From CAWKZT01 sp963854565 (GTDB lineage Bacteria > Actinomycetota > Acidimicrobiia > Acidimicrobiales > JAHEJN01), in the NCBI GenBank assembly GCA_963854565.1, contig CAWKZT010000039.1, positions 1 through 15,064 on the forward strand: DNA of 15,064 bases. The letters are read 5' to 3'. Position 1 is the stretch's first letter. Each line of letters opens with the position of its first letter. The notes beneath the pieces were generated by a model. It was not told the DNA's origin, did no database searches, and saw only the letters and a list, made by a program, of their open reading frames with translations. The translations under genes and the position numbers were made by a program. Below are positions 6,423-14,553 of this stretch, piece after piece.

Positions 6423-9400
6423 ATGGACTCCGACGGTGCTGCTTCCTCACCGACGAAGATCACGTACCCCGAACTACCGATTACTGAGCGACGCGAAGAA
6501 CTACTCAAGATCATTCGCGACAATCAAGTTATTGTTGTGGCTGGCGAAACGGGGTCGGGCAAGAGCACCCAGTTGCCCAAGATGTGTGTCGAACTTGGGT
6601 TGCACGAGAGCGGCTGGATCGGGCACACCCAACCCCGTCGCATAGCGGCCCGATCGATAGCCGAACGAGTAGCCGAAGAACTTGGCGACGAGGTCGGTGG
6701 CATCGTGGGCTACAAAGTGCGCTTCACCGACAAGGTGTCCAAACGCACGGCCATCAAAGTCATGACCGATGGCATGTTGCTGGCCGAAATGCAAAATGAT
6801 CGCGACCTGTCGGCGTACAGCGTGATCATCGTGGATGAAGCGCACGAACGCAGTCTCAACATCGACTTCCTATTGGGCTACCTACGTCGGCTTCTCCCCA
6901 AACGTCCGGAGCTCAAAGTCATCATTACCTCCGCCACCATTGATACCGCTCGCTTCTCTGAGCACTTCAACAATGCTCCCATCGTGCAGGTTTCGGGACG
7001 GACATATCCGGTTGAGATTCGCTACCAGCCAATGGAAGACCCAACCACCGGAAATCCCATCAGCCAAGCCGACGCCGTCGTCGAGGCAGTGGTGGAACTG
7101 GAGTACGAAGGGTCCGGCGATGTACTCGTGTTCTGCAGTGGTGAGCGCGAGATTCGTGAAGCCACCGAGGCACTAACCGAGGCCAACCTTCGTAACACCG
7201 AAGTTGTCGCACTATTTGGTCGGCTGTCAGCGGCCGAACAACACCGCGTCTTCGATCGATCCCGCCGTGATGCCCGCCGCATCGTGGTGGCCACGAATGT
7301 GGCCGAAACCTCCCTTACCGTGCCCGGAATTCGTTACGTCGTGGACGCGGGCACCGCCCGAATAAGTCGCTACAACAAGCGCACCAAGGTGCAACGACTC
7401 CCCATCGAAGACGTATCTCAGGCCAGCGCCAACCAACGATCAGGTCGCTGTGGCCGTGTTGCGCCCGGCATTGCCATCCGTCTGTACTCCGAAGAGAACT
7501 TCGCCGAACGACCCGAATTCACCGAACCCGAAATCACACGCACCAATTTGGCTTCGGTCATTTTGCAAATGGCGGCACTCGGTCTCGGTGACATCGAAAC
7601 CTTCCCCTTTGTTGATCCGCCCGAATTGCGCAACATTCGGGACGGCATCGGCTTGCTGGAAGAGCTTGATGCCGTTCGGCCCGACGAAGAAGGCACCCGG
7701 AAATGGCTCACGCCGATCGGCCGCCAACTAGCGCGCATGCCAATCGATCCAAGGTTCGGTCGCATGGTCATTGCGGGGGCCGAGACCAATTGCCTCCGTG
7801 AGGTCATCACCATCACTGCGGCGATGTCGGTACAAGACCCTCGCGAGCGGCCGAAAGAGAAGCAACAAGAATCCGCCCAATTCCACTCCCGCTTCGCCGA
7901 TCCCAGCTCGGATTTCTTGTCCTGGTTACGACTGTGGGAACACATCGAGACCGAACGCAAAACTCGATCGGGCAGCAGTCTGCGCCGCATGTGCAAGAAA
8001 GAGTTCCTCAATTACAACCGCATCCGCGAGTGGTGGGACATTGTCCGACAGTTGGAACGGAGCGCGAAATCACAGCGCTGGGTCATCAACAAGGTGCCCG
8101 CTCAACCCGATGTTGTTCACGAGGCCCTGCTTACGGGGTTGCTGTCTCACATTGGGTTGAAAGACACCATGGGAGCGGAGTACACCGGTGGGCGCAATGC
8201 CCGGTTTATTCTCGGTCGCGGATCTTCGCTCGCTAAGAAACCACCCAATTGGATCATGGCCGGAGAGTTGATCGAGACCAACCGGATGTGGGCTCACAGT
8301 GCGGCGCGTATCGAACCCGAATGGGCCGAGCGAGCGGGTGCTCACGTCGTTAAACGCACCTATGACGAACCCGAGTGGGACATCGAAATGGTCTCGCCCA
8401 TGTCCATCGAGCGAGTTTTTCTCTATGGCGTTCCGCTGGTGGCTGGCCGCCGGGTGCACTATCGCCGGGTCGATCCTGAAGGTGCCCGCGAAATGTTCAT
8501 CCATCACGCGCTCATTGAACGTGAATGGGAAACCCACCACGCCTTCTTCGCCCAAAACGAAGGTGTGCTCGACGAAGTGCGGCAACTGGGCGCCCGGCAC
8601 CGGACCGATGTGGTGGTCGAGTACGAAGACCTATTCGATTTCTATGACGAACGTCTGGAGGAGAACGTGGCCTCGGGAGCCGACTTTGACAAGTGGTGGA
8701 ATCACAAGCGCAAGAAAGACCCGCGATTCCTCGATCTCCATATCGACAATATTTTCGATGTCAACAAAGTCGAAACAGATGATGCATCGTTTCCCAAAGT
8801 GTGGTCCTCCGGCGACGTAGAACTTGAACTCGACTACGAGTTCGATGCCGAATCAATTAACGACGGTGTCAGCGTCACTATTCCGGCGTCGATGCTTGAC
8901 ACCATCGACGCAACTGCCTTCGAATGGAACGTGCCGGGCCTGCGAGAAGAACTCGTGACCGCTCTGCTGCGTTCGATGCCCAAACAAATTCGCAAAGCCT
9001 TCATCCCGATTCCCGACACCGTTGCGCGGCTTATGCCGGCGCTTCAGGAAGCCGATGGCGATCTGATCGACGTACTTAGAATCGAACTGCACAATATCTC
9101 CGGGCAGGCACTGCCCGATGATGCGCTTGTGATGGACCGTGTACCCGGTCACCTTCGTCCGATTTACCGAGTGATCAATGACGACGGTGACCTATTGGCT
9201 CAGAACCGCGACCTCGACACGGTTCGGGCTCAGCTGACAGGCGAAGTCCGCGAGGTGCTGTCATCGTCAGATCACGAACTCGTCCGTACCGGACAAAAAC
9301 GTTGGACTTTTGGTGATCTGCCTCGCTCCGTCCAGACCTCGGCCGCCGGTCTCAACATCGACGCCTATCCCGCGGTCGTTGACGAAGGCGACACCGTTGG

Positions 9401-10130
9401 GGTTCAACTCTTGCCCAACGCCGACCAGCAGTACGCAACTATGTGGAAGGGCACGAGCCGCCTGTTGCGGCTCAACATTGGCGGATCGGCCCGCCTTCTT
9501 GTCGATCTCTTCGACAACCAGTCCACTCTGGCATTGGCCTCGAGCCCGCATCAAACCAAGCTGGCCTGGGTCAACGATGCCGCGGATGCCATCTTCGAAC
9601 ACCTACTCGAAGAAGCCGGAGGATTGGTTTGGAATGAGTCCGACTTTGAGGACTTGATGCATTACGTCCGCATGGCACTGCCCCAAGCGGTACAAACGTT
9701 GGGCGGTCAGGCGCGAGAAATACTGGTGGTCGCCGACGAGTTGCGGACCCGATTGGCTGAGCCTGTCCCTCTAGCTTTCCATCCGGCCTACCTCGACATG
9801 CAAGCCCACCTGGCTCGCCTCGTGTACCCCAATCATCTTTCTGGTGTCGGGGCTCATCGACTCGCTGATGTTGTTCGCTACCTTCAGGGAATCGGTGCCC
9901 GTCTGGACAAGTTGCCGAGCCGCCGAGACAAAGATCCCGAGATGATGGCAACGTGTCAGACACTCGAAAATGAACTCGCCAGCTATGTCGAGCGTCTTCC
10001 CGGATCGGCTGCGCTCGAAGCCTTGCACTGGAATCTCGAAGAATTTCGGATAGCCACGTTCGCTCAACAACTGGGTGTCAAAACCAAAGTCAGCGAGCGG
10101 CGAATCCGAGACGCATTCGGTAATCTCTAG
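6423..10130 (+). CDS. hrpA: ATP-dependent RNA helicase HrpA (DEAH box)
   Basis: This very large helicase has 1235 residues from ATG 6423 (E. coli HrpA has 1300). Motifs in order: motif I GETGSGKST (41-49), Ia TQPRRIAARS (69-78), II DEAH (138-141), III SAT (170-172), V ATNVAETSLT (290-299) and VI QRSGRCGR (338-345). Winged-helix, helical-bundle and OB-fold regions follow, then a long C-terminal region of the HrpA type (DUF3418-like) from about 640 to the end. Bacterial HrpA unwinds RNA with ATP and has been linked to mRNA processing and to rescue of collided ribosomes. It acts in the cytoplasm. A GTG at 6399 would add eight residues, but ATG 6423 is preferred because those residues look non-coding. 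No clear ribosome binding site precedes it, so a leaderless or weakly initiated start is possible. It lies 53 bp after cfa with no terminator seen between them. Confidence 0.95.
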   Translation: MDSDGAASSPTKITYPELPITERREELLKIIRDNQVIVVAGETGSGKSTQLPKMCVELGLHESGWIGHTQPRRIAARSIAERVAEELGDEVGGIVGYKVRFTDKVSKRTAIKVMTDGMLLAEMQNDRDLSAYSVIIVDEAHERSLNIDFLLGYLRRLLPKRPELKVIITSATIDTARFSEHFNNAPIVQVSGRTYPVEIRYQPMEDPTTGNPISQADAVVEAVVELEYEGSGDVLVFCSGEREIREATEALTEANLRNTEVVALFGRLSAAEQHRVFDRSRRDARRIVVATNVAETSLTVPGIRYVVDAGTARISRYNKRTKVQRLPIEDVSQASANQRSGRCGRVAPGIAIRLYSEENFAERPEFTEPEITRTNLASVILQMAALGLGDIETFPFVDPPELRNIRDGIGLLEELDAVRPDEEGTRKWLTPIGRQLARMPIDPRFGRMVIAGAETNCLREVITITAAMSVQDPRERPKEKQQESAQFHSRFADPSSDFLSWLRLWEHIETERKTRSGSSLRRMCKKEFLNYNRIREWWDIVRQLERSAKSQRWVINKVPAQPDVVHEALLTGLLSHIGLKDTMGAEYTGGRNARFILGRGSSLAKKPPNWIMAGELIETNRMWAHSAARIEPEWAERAGAHVVKRTYDEPEWDIEMVSPMSIERVFLYGVPLVAGRRVHYRRVDPEGAREMFIHHALIEREWETHHAFFAQNEGVLDEVRQLGARHRTDVVVEYEDLFDFYDERLEENVASGADFDKWWNHKRKKDPRFLDLHIDNIFDVNKVETDDASFPKVWSSGDVELELDYEFDAESINDGVSVTIPASMLDTIDATAFEWNVPGLREELVTALLRSMPKQIRKAFIPIPDTVARLMPALQEADGDLIDVLRIELHNISGQALPDDALVMDRVPGHLRPIYRVINDDGDLLAQNRDLDTVRAQLTGEVREVLSSSDHELVRTGQKRWTFGDLPRSVQTSAAGLNIDAYPAVVDEGDTVGVQLLPNADQQYATMWKGTSRLLRLNIGGSARLLVDLFDNQSTLALASSPHQTKLAWVNDAADAIFEHLLEEAGGLVWNESDFEDLMHYVRMALPQAVQTLGGQAREILVVADELRTRLAEPVPLAFHPAYLDMQAHLARLVYPNHLSGVGAHRLADVVRYLQGIGARLDKLPSRRDKDPEMMATCQTLENELASYVERLPGSAALEALHWNLEEFRIATFAQQLGVKTKVSERRIRDAFGNL

Positions 10131-10169
10131 TCGCTCCGATGGTGAACCGGGACCTTGTACCGCATCGAT

Positions 10170-10196
10170 TTGGTTCGATTTTGGTAAAGATATAAC
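10170..10196 (+). promoter_or_regulatory. Candidate promoter for the APC permease
   Basis: TATAAC at 10191-10196 is one base from the -10 consensus. TTGGTT at 10170-10175 is a possible -35, although the 15-bp spacing is short. It lies in the AT-rich gap after hrpA. Transcription would start near 10203, giving a short leader that still contains the AGAGGG ribosome binding site at 10206-10211. Confidence 0.4.
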
Positions 10197-10218
10197 TGAA
10201 GCGACAGAGGGCATACCC

Positions 10219-11499
10219 ATGAGAAAGCAGCCGGCCGGCCGGGGTCGATCTACAGGGGAGACGAACACTTCGTCACGCCGCTCGGCCGAATCGGAGTCGG
10301 CGGACGGTCTCGAACGGTCGCTTACCCTTCCGTGGTTGGTCTTTTATGGCGTGGGTGTCACCATTGGCGCAGGCATCTTTGCACTCGTGGGCGAGATTTT
10401 GGCCACGTCGGGTAGTAACGCTCCGTTGGCTTTCCTCGTGGCCGGTTTCGTAGCCGGAGTAACCGCTGTGTCCTATATGCAACTGGTGCGAGCGTTTCCG
10501 CGGGCCGGTGGGGAGGCGGTGTTCGCCAACCGCGGACTTGGTCCGGTGGCAGGACGCGTGGCCGGACTGGGCGTTGTCGTCACGGGAACGATCTCTAGTG
10601 CCGTAATTTCCATAGCGTTCGCGGGTTACGTGAGATCGATAGTGGAATTACCTGAACGGGCGGTCGTTGTTTTTGTTGTCCTTCTTCTTGCGCTGGTCGC
10701 GATGCGTGGGGCCAAAGAAAGTGTGCTCTTTGCTGGGGTGTTGACATTGGTCGAGGTCGGCACCTTGCTTGTTGTTATTGGCTTTGGCCTGCCGCTTCTC
10801 GGGGATGGCCAGGCTGTGGCCGACACCTTTACGCCGGGGGTTCACGGAATCGGTATCACCCCAATATTTGCAGGCGCCGTTGTCGCATTTTTTGCTTACG
10901 TCGGGTTTGAAGATATTGCGAACATGGCCGAGGAGACCGTTGACGCTCGCCGCACCGTGCCGCGTGCTATTGCCGCAACATTGGTGATCACCCTCACGCT
11001 GTATGTGTTGCTGGCGATGATCGCGGCGCTCGTGCCCAATCGTGTGGCTGTCACAGACTCGGCTGCCCCGTTGGCGACGATGTTCGAGGAGTTATCGGGC
11101 TACGACGCTCGGATCGTTTCTGCCCTGGCGATTCTGGCCATGGTCAACGGCATCTTGGTACAAATCGTGATGGCGTCGCGGGTGCTGTATGGCATGGCTC
11201 GAGAAGATCTCTTGCCGAGCTACTTTGCCCAAGTGGATCCGGTACGACACACCCCGGTTCGGGCCACCCGGATCGTCTCGGTTGTTATTTTAGTTTTGGC
11301 GCTTTTCTTTCCACTGGTGGGCCTGGCCAAGGCAACGAGCGTGGTCACCCTCGGGGTGTTTACCTTGGTGAACCTTTCGTTGTTTGTGCTTGGCCTACGT
11401 TCAGAGCATCCGGAGTTGACCCGGTGGCGATGGCACGGACTACTAGGCGCTGCCCTAGCATTCGCCCTCGGAGCATGGCAGATTGTGCAAGGCCTGTAA
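10219..11499 (+). CDS. APC family amino-acid permease
   Basis: This 426-residue integral membrane protein belongs to the amino acid-polyamine-organocation superfamily. A polar, serine/arginine-rich N-terminal tail of about 35 residues is followed by about 11-12 hydrophobic segments. TM1 carries the unwound substrate-binding motif GVTIGAGIF (46-54), and TM6 the matching FFAYVGFEDIANMAEE (224-239), the signature of cationic/neutral amino-acid transporters of this class. The loop VLYGMAREDLLPSYFAQV (323-340) is also typical of the family. It would import an amino acid using the proton or sodium gradient. Substrate cannot be deduced. ATG 10219 was chosen because AGAGGG (10206-10211) sits seven bases upstream. 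The frame is open further back, but that extension overlaps the end of hrpA. It stands alone between hrpA and a convergent gene. Confidence 0.9.
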   Translation: MRKQPAGRGRSTGETNTSSRRSAESESADGLERSLTLPWLVFYGVGVTIGAGIFALVGEILATSGSNAPLAFLVAGFVAGVTAVSYMQLVRAFPRAGGEAVFANRGLGPVAGRVAGLGVVVTGTISSAVISIAFAGYVRSIVELPERAVVVFVVLLLALVAMRGAKESVLFAGVLTLVEVGTLLVVIGFGLPLLGDGQAVADTFTPGVHGIGITPIFAGAVVAFFAYVGFEDIANMAEETVDARRTVPRAIAATLVITLTLYVLLAMIAALVPNRVAVTDSAAPLATMFEELSGYDARIVSALAILAMVNGILVQIVMASRVLYGMAREDLLPSYFAQVDPVRHTPVRATRIVSVVILVLALFFPLVGLAKATSVVTLGVFTLVNLSLFVLGLRSEHPELTRWRWHGLLGAALAFALGAWQIVQGL

Positions 11500-11520
11500 T
11501 TCAATCATCGATAGCGAAGA

Positions 11521-11583
11521 ACGGACGCCCGTAGAAAGGCCGAGGGGAGTCTCATGACACTGATGAACTTTCGGCGCTTCCGT
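11521..11583. repeat. Imperfect inverted repeat between convergent genes
   Basis: In the 86-bp gap between the convergent permease and glyoxalase-fold genes, ACGGACGCC (11521-11529) can pair with GGCGCTTCCGT (11573-11583) around a two-base bulge, and GAAAG (11534-11538) with CTTTC (11568-11572) inside it. The loop is about 29 bases and no T-run follows on either strand, so a factor-independent terminator is not proven. A bidirectional terminator is the natural role for this position. Confidence 0.3.
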
Positions 11584-11585
11584 GG

Positions 11586-12338
11586 CTATACAGGAGGAGC
11601 TAGTGCTCTGGTCATCGGATCACGCCGGGTGAGACAAAACAGAAGGCCGGCCGGATCGCTCATGGTGGTCCAGTGCTCATGGTGCTCGACCAACTCGGCC
11701 CCATAATCCAAGAACGTCTGGCTGACCTCGACGAAGTGCGGCCCACAGGCGATGTCGAGATGGGCACGGGCAGTGGACGATTCATCATCACGGCCGAGTT
11801 GCTGCAGTAGCAGTCGCAGAGGAATGTGGTGGGGCTGGCTCAACGAAGCAAATTGTTGCAGGGGCGTTGCCGAGAGTTCCCAACCGGTGAGCGCCGACCA
11901 AAAATCGCACTCGCCAACGAAACGGTCATGCGGTACATCGATTGACACCTGGTTGAGCAGGTGGAGACGTGGAGTGCCCACGGGCTGAGGAAGCTCTGCC
12001 CGCCCTCCGTGGGTGACGAAGCAAAACGTCAAGCCCGCCGGAGACTGCAAAACGGCATGGTTGTCTTCGTAGATCAGGGTGGCACCCAAGACAACGGCGT
12101 GATCGCGTGCTTCGGGTAACGAGTCAACATGAAAGTCAAGGTGAATTCGAGCTTGTTGACCGAGGCGTTGCACCCCCAAGCAAGATTCGCCGCTGGCAGG
12201 GGTAAGCGTGGCAAAAGCTCCGTCAGGACCTCGAGAGGCGGACAGTGTTGAATCTGTGGCGCGGGCCCAAAATGCGGCTCCTGACTCGAACACGGTGGCT
12301 GGTAGATCAATGAATGCGGAGAGCCAGTTGATGTCCAT
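11586..12338 (-). CDS. Two-module glyoxalase-fold (VOC superfamily) protein
   Basis: This 250-residue protein contains two successive VOC/glyoxalase-like modules. The first (about residues 4-110) runs from INWLSAFIDLP to AVLQSPAGLTFCFVT. The second (about 123-240) runs from LHLLNQVSIDVPHD to TMSDPAGLLFCLTRRDP. Each ends with the 'SPAG/DPAG-L-x-FC' strand typical of the actinobacterial glyoxalase-like group. Each module contains the motif H-x-D (HLDFHVD, AHLDIACG), but a full metal-binding set is not certain, so catalytic activity is unproven. It might instead bind a small molecule, or act as a lyase, dioxygenase or resistance protein. It is cytoplasmic, with no signal peptide. The ATG has no ribosome binding site but has a TAAGCT -10-like box six bases upstream, consistent with leaderless translation. 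It is divergent from an SCO6745-family gene 88 bp away. Confidence 0.78.
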   Translation of the reverse strand: MDINWLSAFIDLPATVFESGAAFWARATDSTLSASRGPDGAFATLTPASGESCLGVQRLGQQARIHLDFHVDSLPEARDHAVVLGATLIYEDNHAVLQSPAGLTFCFVTHGGRAELPQPVGTPRLHLLNQVSIDVPHDRFVGECDFWSALTGWELSATPLQQFASLSQPHHIPLRLLLQQLGRDDESSTARAHLDIACGPHFVEVSQTFLDYGAELVEHHEHWTTMSDPAGLLFCLTRRDPMTRALAPPV

Positions 12339-12344
12339 TTTGGC

Positions 12345-12350
12345 AGCTTA
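12345..12350 (-). promoter_or_regulatory. Possible -10 element (TAAGCT) for leaderless start of the VOC gene
   Basis: On the minus strand TAAGCT fits TANNNT and is followed by exactly six bases (GCCAAA) and then the ATG at 12338. This geometry puts transcription start on the start codon, and no Shine-Dalgarno sequence is present. It is the same spacing as seen for the leader ORF at 3434. No good -35 hexamer is visible; that region is occupied by a direct repeat. Confidence 0.45.
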
Positions 12351-12366
12351 CTTTGCGACGCCTCGT

Positions 12367-12391
12367 CGACTAGCGGGGTTAGCGACTAGCG
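12367..12391. repeat. Paired 9-bp direct repeats in the divergent promoter region
   Basis: CGACTAGCG occurs at 12367-12375 and again, identically, at 12383-12391, with start-to-start spacing of 16 bp. A partial TAGCG lies between them at 12380-12384. The set lies between the divergent VOC and SCO6745-family genes, and its proximal copy covers the expected -35 position of the VOC gene. It could be an operator or activator site. Chance is not excluded for 9-mers. Confidence 0.5.
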
Positions 12392-12426
12392 CATACCTGA
12401 GCTACGGTTTGCCGGTGGAAAAAATC

Positions 12427-13245
12427 ATGGCTCGCAAGATGCATACGGCGCTCGAAGCGGTGCACGGGATGATTTATTTCGCCCCCGAAGCAGCGACCCA
12501 ATTTATGGGGCTCGGCGAGCAAGATGACCGAACCGGGTATTTCGCGGGCCGCGCCGCGCCCATGGGGGCAGTCTCCTCGCAGGTGGTGACGGCAACGTTC
12601 TACAACTTCAACCCCGCACTAGTGGACCAGGCAATGGCTGGCGCATGGGAACTCGCCGATCCAGCAGATTGGACTGCTGCTCGCATGCGCGGGGTCGATG
12701 GAGCTATGCGCCGTTTCTTTGGCGAGATAATTGATGGGGAAATGATCACCCGGGCGGCCGAGCTTGCCCGTGTTGCTGCTCAGGCCTGTTGGGCCCACGG
12801 TCGACCGCTGGCTGCTGGGCTGCTCAGCTTGGACTGGCCCGAGCCAGCGCACTTGTCACTGTGGCATGGCATCACGATCAGCCGCGAATTCCGTGGTGAT
12901 GGCCACGTAGCGGCGCTTCTCACACGTGATGTTGGCCCTATGCAAGCACTGCTGCTGCATGCGGGCGAAGGCAAATACCCCGGTGAAATTCTGCGGGCGA
13001 TGCGGGCTTGGTCGGAGCCGGAGTGGAATGCCACGCGTGCCGACCTTCAGGCACAGGATCTCCTCAGTGCGGATGGTTTGCTCACCGACAAGGGACGTGC
13101 GCTTCGTGATGGGATTGAGGCCAGCACGGATGCGTTGGCGATGGCGCCTTGGGAAGCTTTGGGCCAAGAGGGATGCGACGAGCTACGCGATATCGGAAAG
13201 CAACTCCGCCAGACGCTCGTCGATGGTGGAGCATTTTCGTTCTAG
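12427..13245 (+). CDS. SCO6745 family protein (function unknown)
   Basis: This 272-residue protein matches the actinobacterial family named after Streptomyces SCO6745. The conserved blocks are ARKMHTALEAVHGMIYFAPEA (residues 2-22), GYFAGRAAPMG (37-47), VTATFYNFNPALV (54-66), SREFRGDGHVAALL (152-165) and WSEPEW (195-200). The C-terminal part (about 205-240, LLSADGLLTDKGRALRDGIE) resembles the wing of a MarR-type winged helix, so DNA or ligand binding is conceivable. No enzymatic motif is recognisable. I chose ATG 12427 because GGTGG precedes it at eight bases and family members begin at this ARKM motif. The frame is open back to 12208, but that extension is antisense to the divergent VOC gene. 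Its neighbours are that VOC gene and, 74 bp downstream, a thiolase. A biochemical role should not be assigned. Confidence 0.8.
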   Translation: MARKMHTALEAVHGMIYFAPEAATQFMGLGEQDDRTGYFAGRAAPMGAVSSQVVTATFYNFNPALVDQAMAGAWELADPADWTAARMRGVDGAMRRFFGEIIDGEMITRAAELARVAAQACWAHGRPLAAGLLSLDWPEPAHLSLWHGITISREFRGDGHVAALLTRDVGPMQALLLHAGEGKYPGEILRAMRAWSEPEWNATRADLQAQDLLSADGLLTDKGRALRDGIEASTDALAMAPWEALGQEGCDELRDIGKQLRQTLVDGGAFSF

Positions 13246-13289
13246 CGGTCAGATAGCACGCGGTCAGATAGCAGGCGGTCGGATAGCAC
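13245..13289. repeat. Three tandem copies of a 15-bp unit
   Basis: GCGGTCAGATAGCAC (13245-13259), GCGGTCAGATAGCAG (13260-13274) and GCGGTCGGATAGCAC (13275-13289) follow one another without gaps. Only two positions vary. The array starts on the last base of the SCO6745-family stop codon and ends 30 bp before the thiolase ATG, filling most of the 74-bp gap. Possible roles are a multimeric protein-binding site for the thiolase promoter, or a slippage-derived duplication. It does not form a strong hairpin. Confidence 0.85.
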
Positions 13290-13319
13290 TGGGTGTCCAA
13301 GCTATGAGAGGCTGGGTAA

Positions 13320-14546
13320 ATGACTAGTGATACTTGGATTCTTGGCGGCTTTCAAACCGACTTCGCTCGAAATCTAAAGCGGGAGGGTCTTGACATCGGC
13401 GACCTCACCCAGGAGGCCGTCGAAGGGACACTGCTTGCGGCTGGATTGGAGCCATCCCAGATCGACAGCATTCACGTCGGCAATGCCTTTGGTCAGCTCT
13501 ACGCAGGGCAGGGCCACCTGGGGGCTATGCCATCCAGCGTGGTCCCCGAGTTGTGGGGCAAACCGGCGATGCGTCACGAGGCTGCTTGCGCCTCAAGTTC
13601 GATAGCGGTACTCGCAGCCATGGCCGAAATCGAGGCGGGTCGCTACGACTGCATTCTCGTCCTGGGCATCGAACAAGAGAAGACCATGCCGGGCCTTGAG
13701 GCAGCTCACACCCAAGTAGCGGCGGCATGGGTAGGGCATGAAGATGGCGGTGAATACCCGATCTGGCCAGCGGTCTTTAGCCGGGTCGCCGATGAATATG
13801 ACCGACGCTACGGGCTTGATAATCAACATTTGCGTGCCATCGGCGAAATCAACCTCACCAATGCCGCCACTAATCCACTGGCCCAGACTCGTTCGTGGAA
13901 TCTCACGCCCGCCAGCTTCGACATCGATGATCGAGTAAATCCACCCGTTACACCTCGGTTGCGGCGCAACGATTGTTGTCAGATAACTGACGGTGCAGTG
14001 GGACTCGTGCTGGTTTCTGACCGGTGGTTGGCCGCAAATCCAACCGTCACAGCGCAGGCCAGGATTGCCAGTTGGGGCCACACGACTGTGGGCCTCTCCC
14101 TGGATCAGAAACTTGGCCGCGACGATGACAGTGAATATGTCATGCCCCACGTTCGCAAGGCCATCACCGACGCTCACGATAGAGCGGGCATTTCCGGGGT
14201 CGCCGAAATTGATGCCATTGAGACCCACGACTGCATGACGCCGTCGGAATACATGGCCATTGATCACCTTGGTATTACCAAGCCGGGCCAGAGCTGGAAA
14301 GCCATTGAAGAAGGCGTTATTCAACGCGATGGTTCTTTGCCGGTAAACCCCAGCGGAGGACTAATCGGCGGTGGCCATCCGGTCGGAGCAACCGGAGCCC
14401 GAATGCTGTTCGATGCCATGCGTCAAGTGAGCGGTACCGCCGATGCCAGTCAGGTCGACGGGGCTCAGCGGGTGCAAACATTGAACATTGGCGGAAGTAC
14501 TGCCACAACGGTGAGCTTCATTGTCGAAGCTCCAGTAGGAGTCTGA
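13320..14546 (+). CDS. SCP2-type thiolase / acetyl-CoA acetyltransferase-like protein
   Basis: This 408-residue thiolase-fold protein probably makes or breaks carbon-carbon bonds in acyl-CoA chains in the cytoplasm. The candidate nucleophile is C90 in EAACASSSIAVLAA. The other active-site motifs are THDCMTPSE with H303 and GGGHPVGATG with H353. The second catalytic cysteine motif (CxG near the C-terminus) of classical degradative thiolases is absent, as is normal for SCP2/SCP-x-like enzymes, which often act on sterol side chains or branched substrates. Many such bacterial thiolases are encoded next to a DUF35 OB-fold partner; none is seen here. Instead a carotenoid oxygenase starts seven bases after the stop. 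GAGAGG (13306-13311) eight bases before the ATG supports the start. The upstream gap carries a 15-bp triple repeat. Substrate unknown. Confidence 0.88.
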   Translation: MTSDTWILGGFQTDFARNLKREGLDIGDLTQEAVEGTLLAAGLEPSQIDSIHVGNAFGQLYAGQGHLGAMPSSVVPELWGKPAMRHEAACASSSIAVLAAMAEIEAGRYDCILVLGIEQEKTMPGLEAAHTQVAAAWVGHEDGGEYPIWPAVFSRVADEYDRRYGLDNQHLRAIGEINLTNAATNPLAQTRSWNLTPASFDIDDRVNPPVTPRLRRNDCCQITDGAVGLVLVSDRWLAANPTVTAQARIASWGHTTVGLSLDQKLGRDDDSEYVMPHVRKAITDAHDRAGISGVAEIDAIETHDCMTPSEYMAIDHLGITKPGQSWKAIEEGVIQRDGSLPVNPSGGLIGGGHPVGATGARMLFDAMRQVSGTADASQVDGAQRVQTLNIGGSTATTVSFIVEAPVGV

Positions 14547-14553
14547 GATCGTC

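Noticed and set aside
11554..11700. A 48-codon plus-strand ORF starting at ATG 11554 after GAGGGGAG.
   Set aside because: Most of it is antisense to the VOC gene, its composition is unlike a protein of known type, and the convergent-gene gap explains its position better.
12208..12426. Upstream extension of the SCO6745-family protein.
   Set aside because: It is antisense to the start of the divergent VOC gene, and the family begins at the ARKM motif, where a ribosome binding site is present.
13245..13289. Possible CRISPR-like array.
   Set aside because: The copies are contiguous with no spacers, the unit is too short, and no cas genes are present.
13082..13300. Minus-strand ORF with a repeated ACYLT peptide over the 15-bp array.
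   Set aside because: The peptide repeat arises only because the 15-bp unit is a multiple of three; the rest is antisense to the SCO6745-family gene and has no ribosome binding site or family resemblance.
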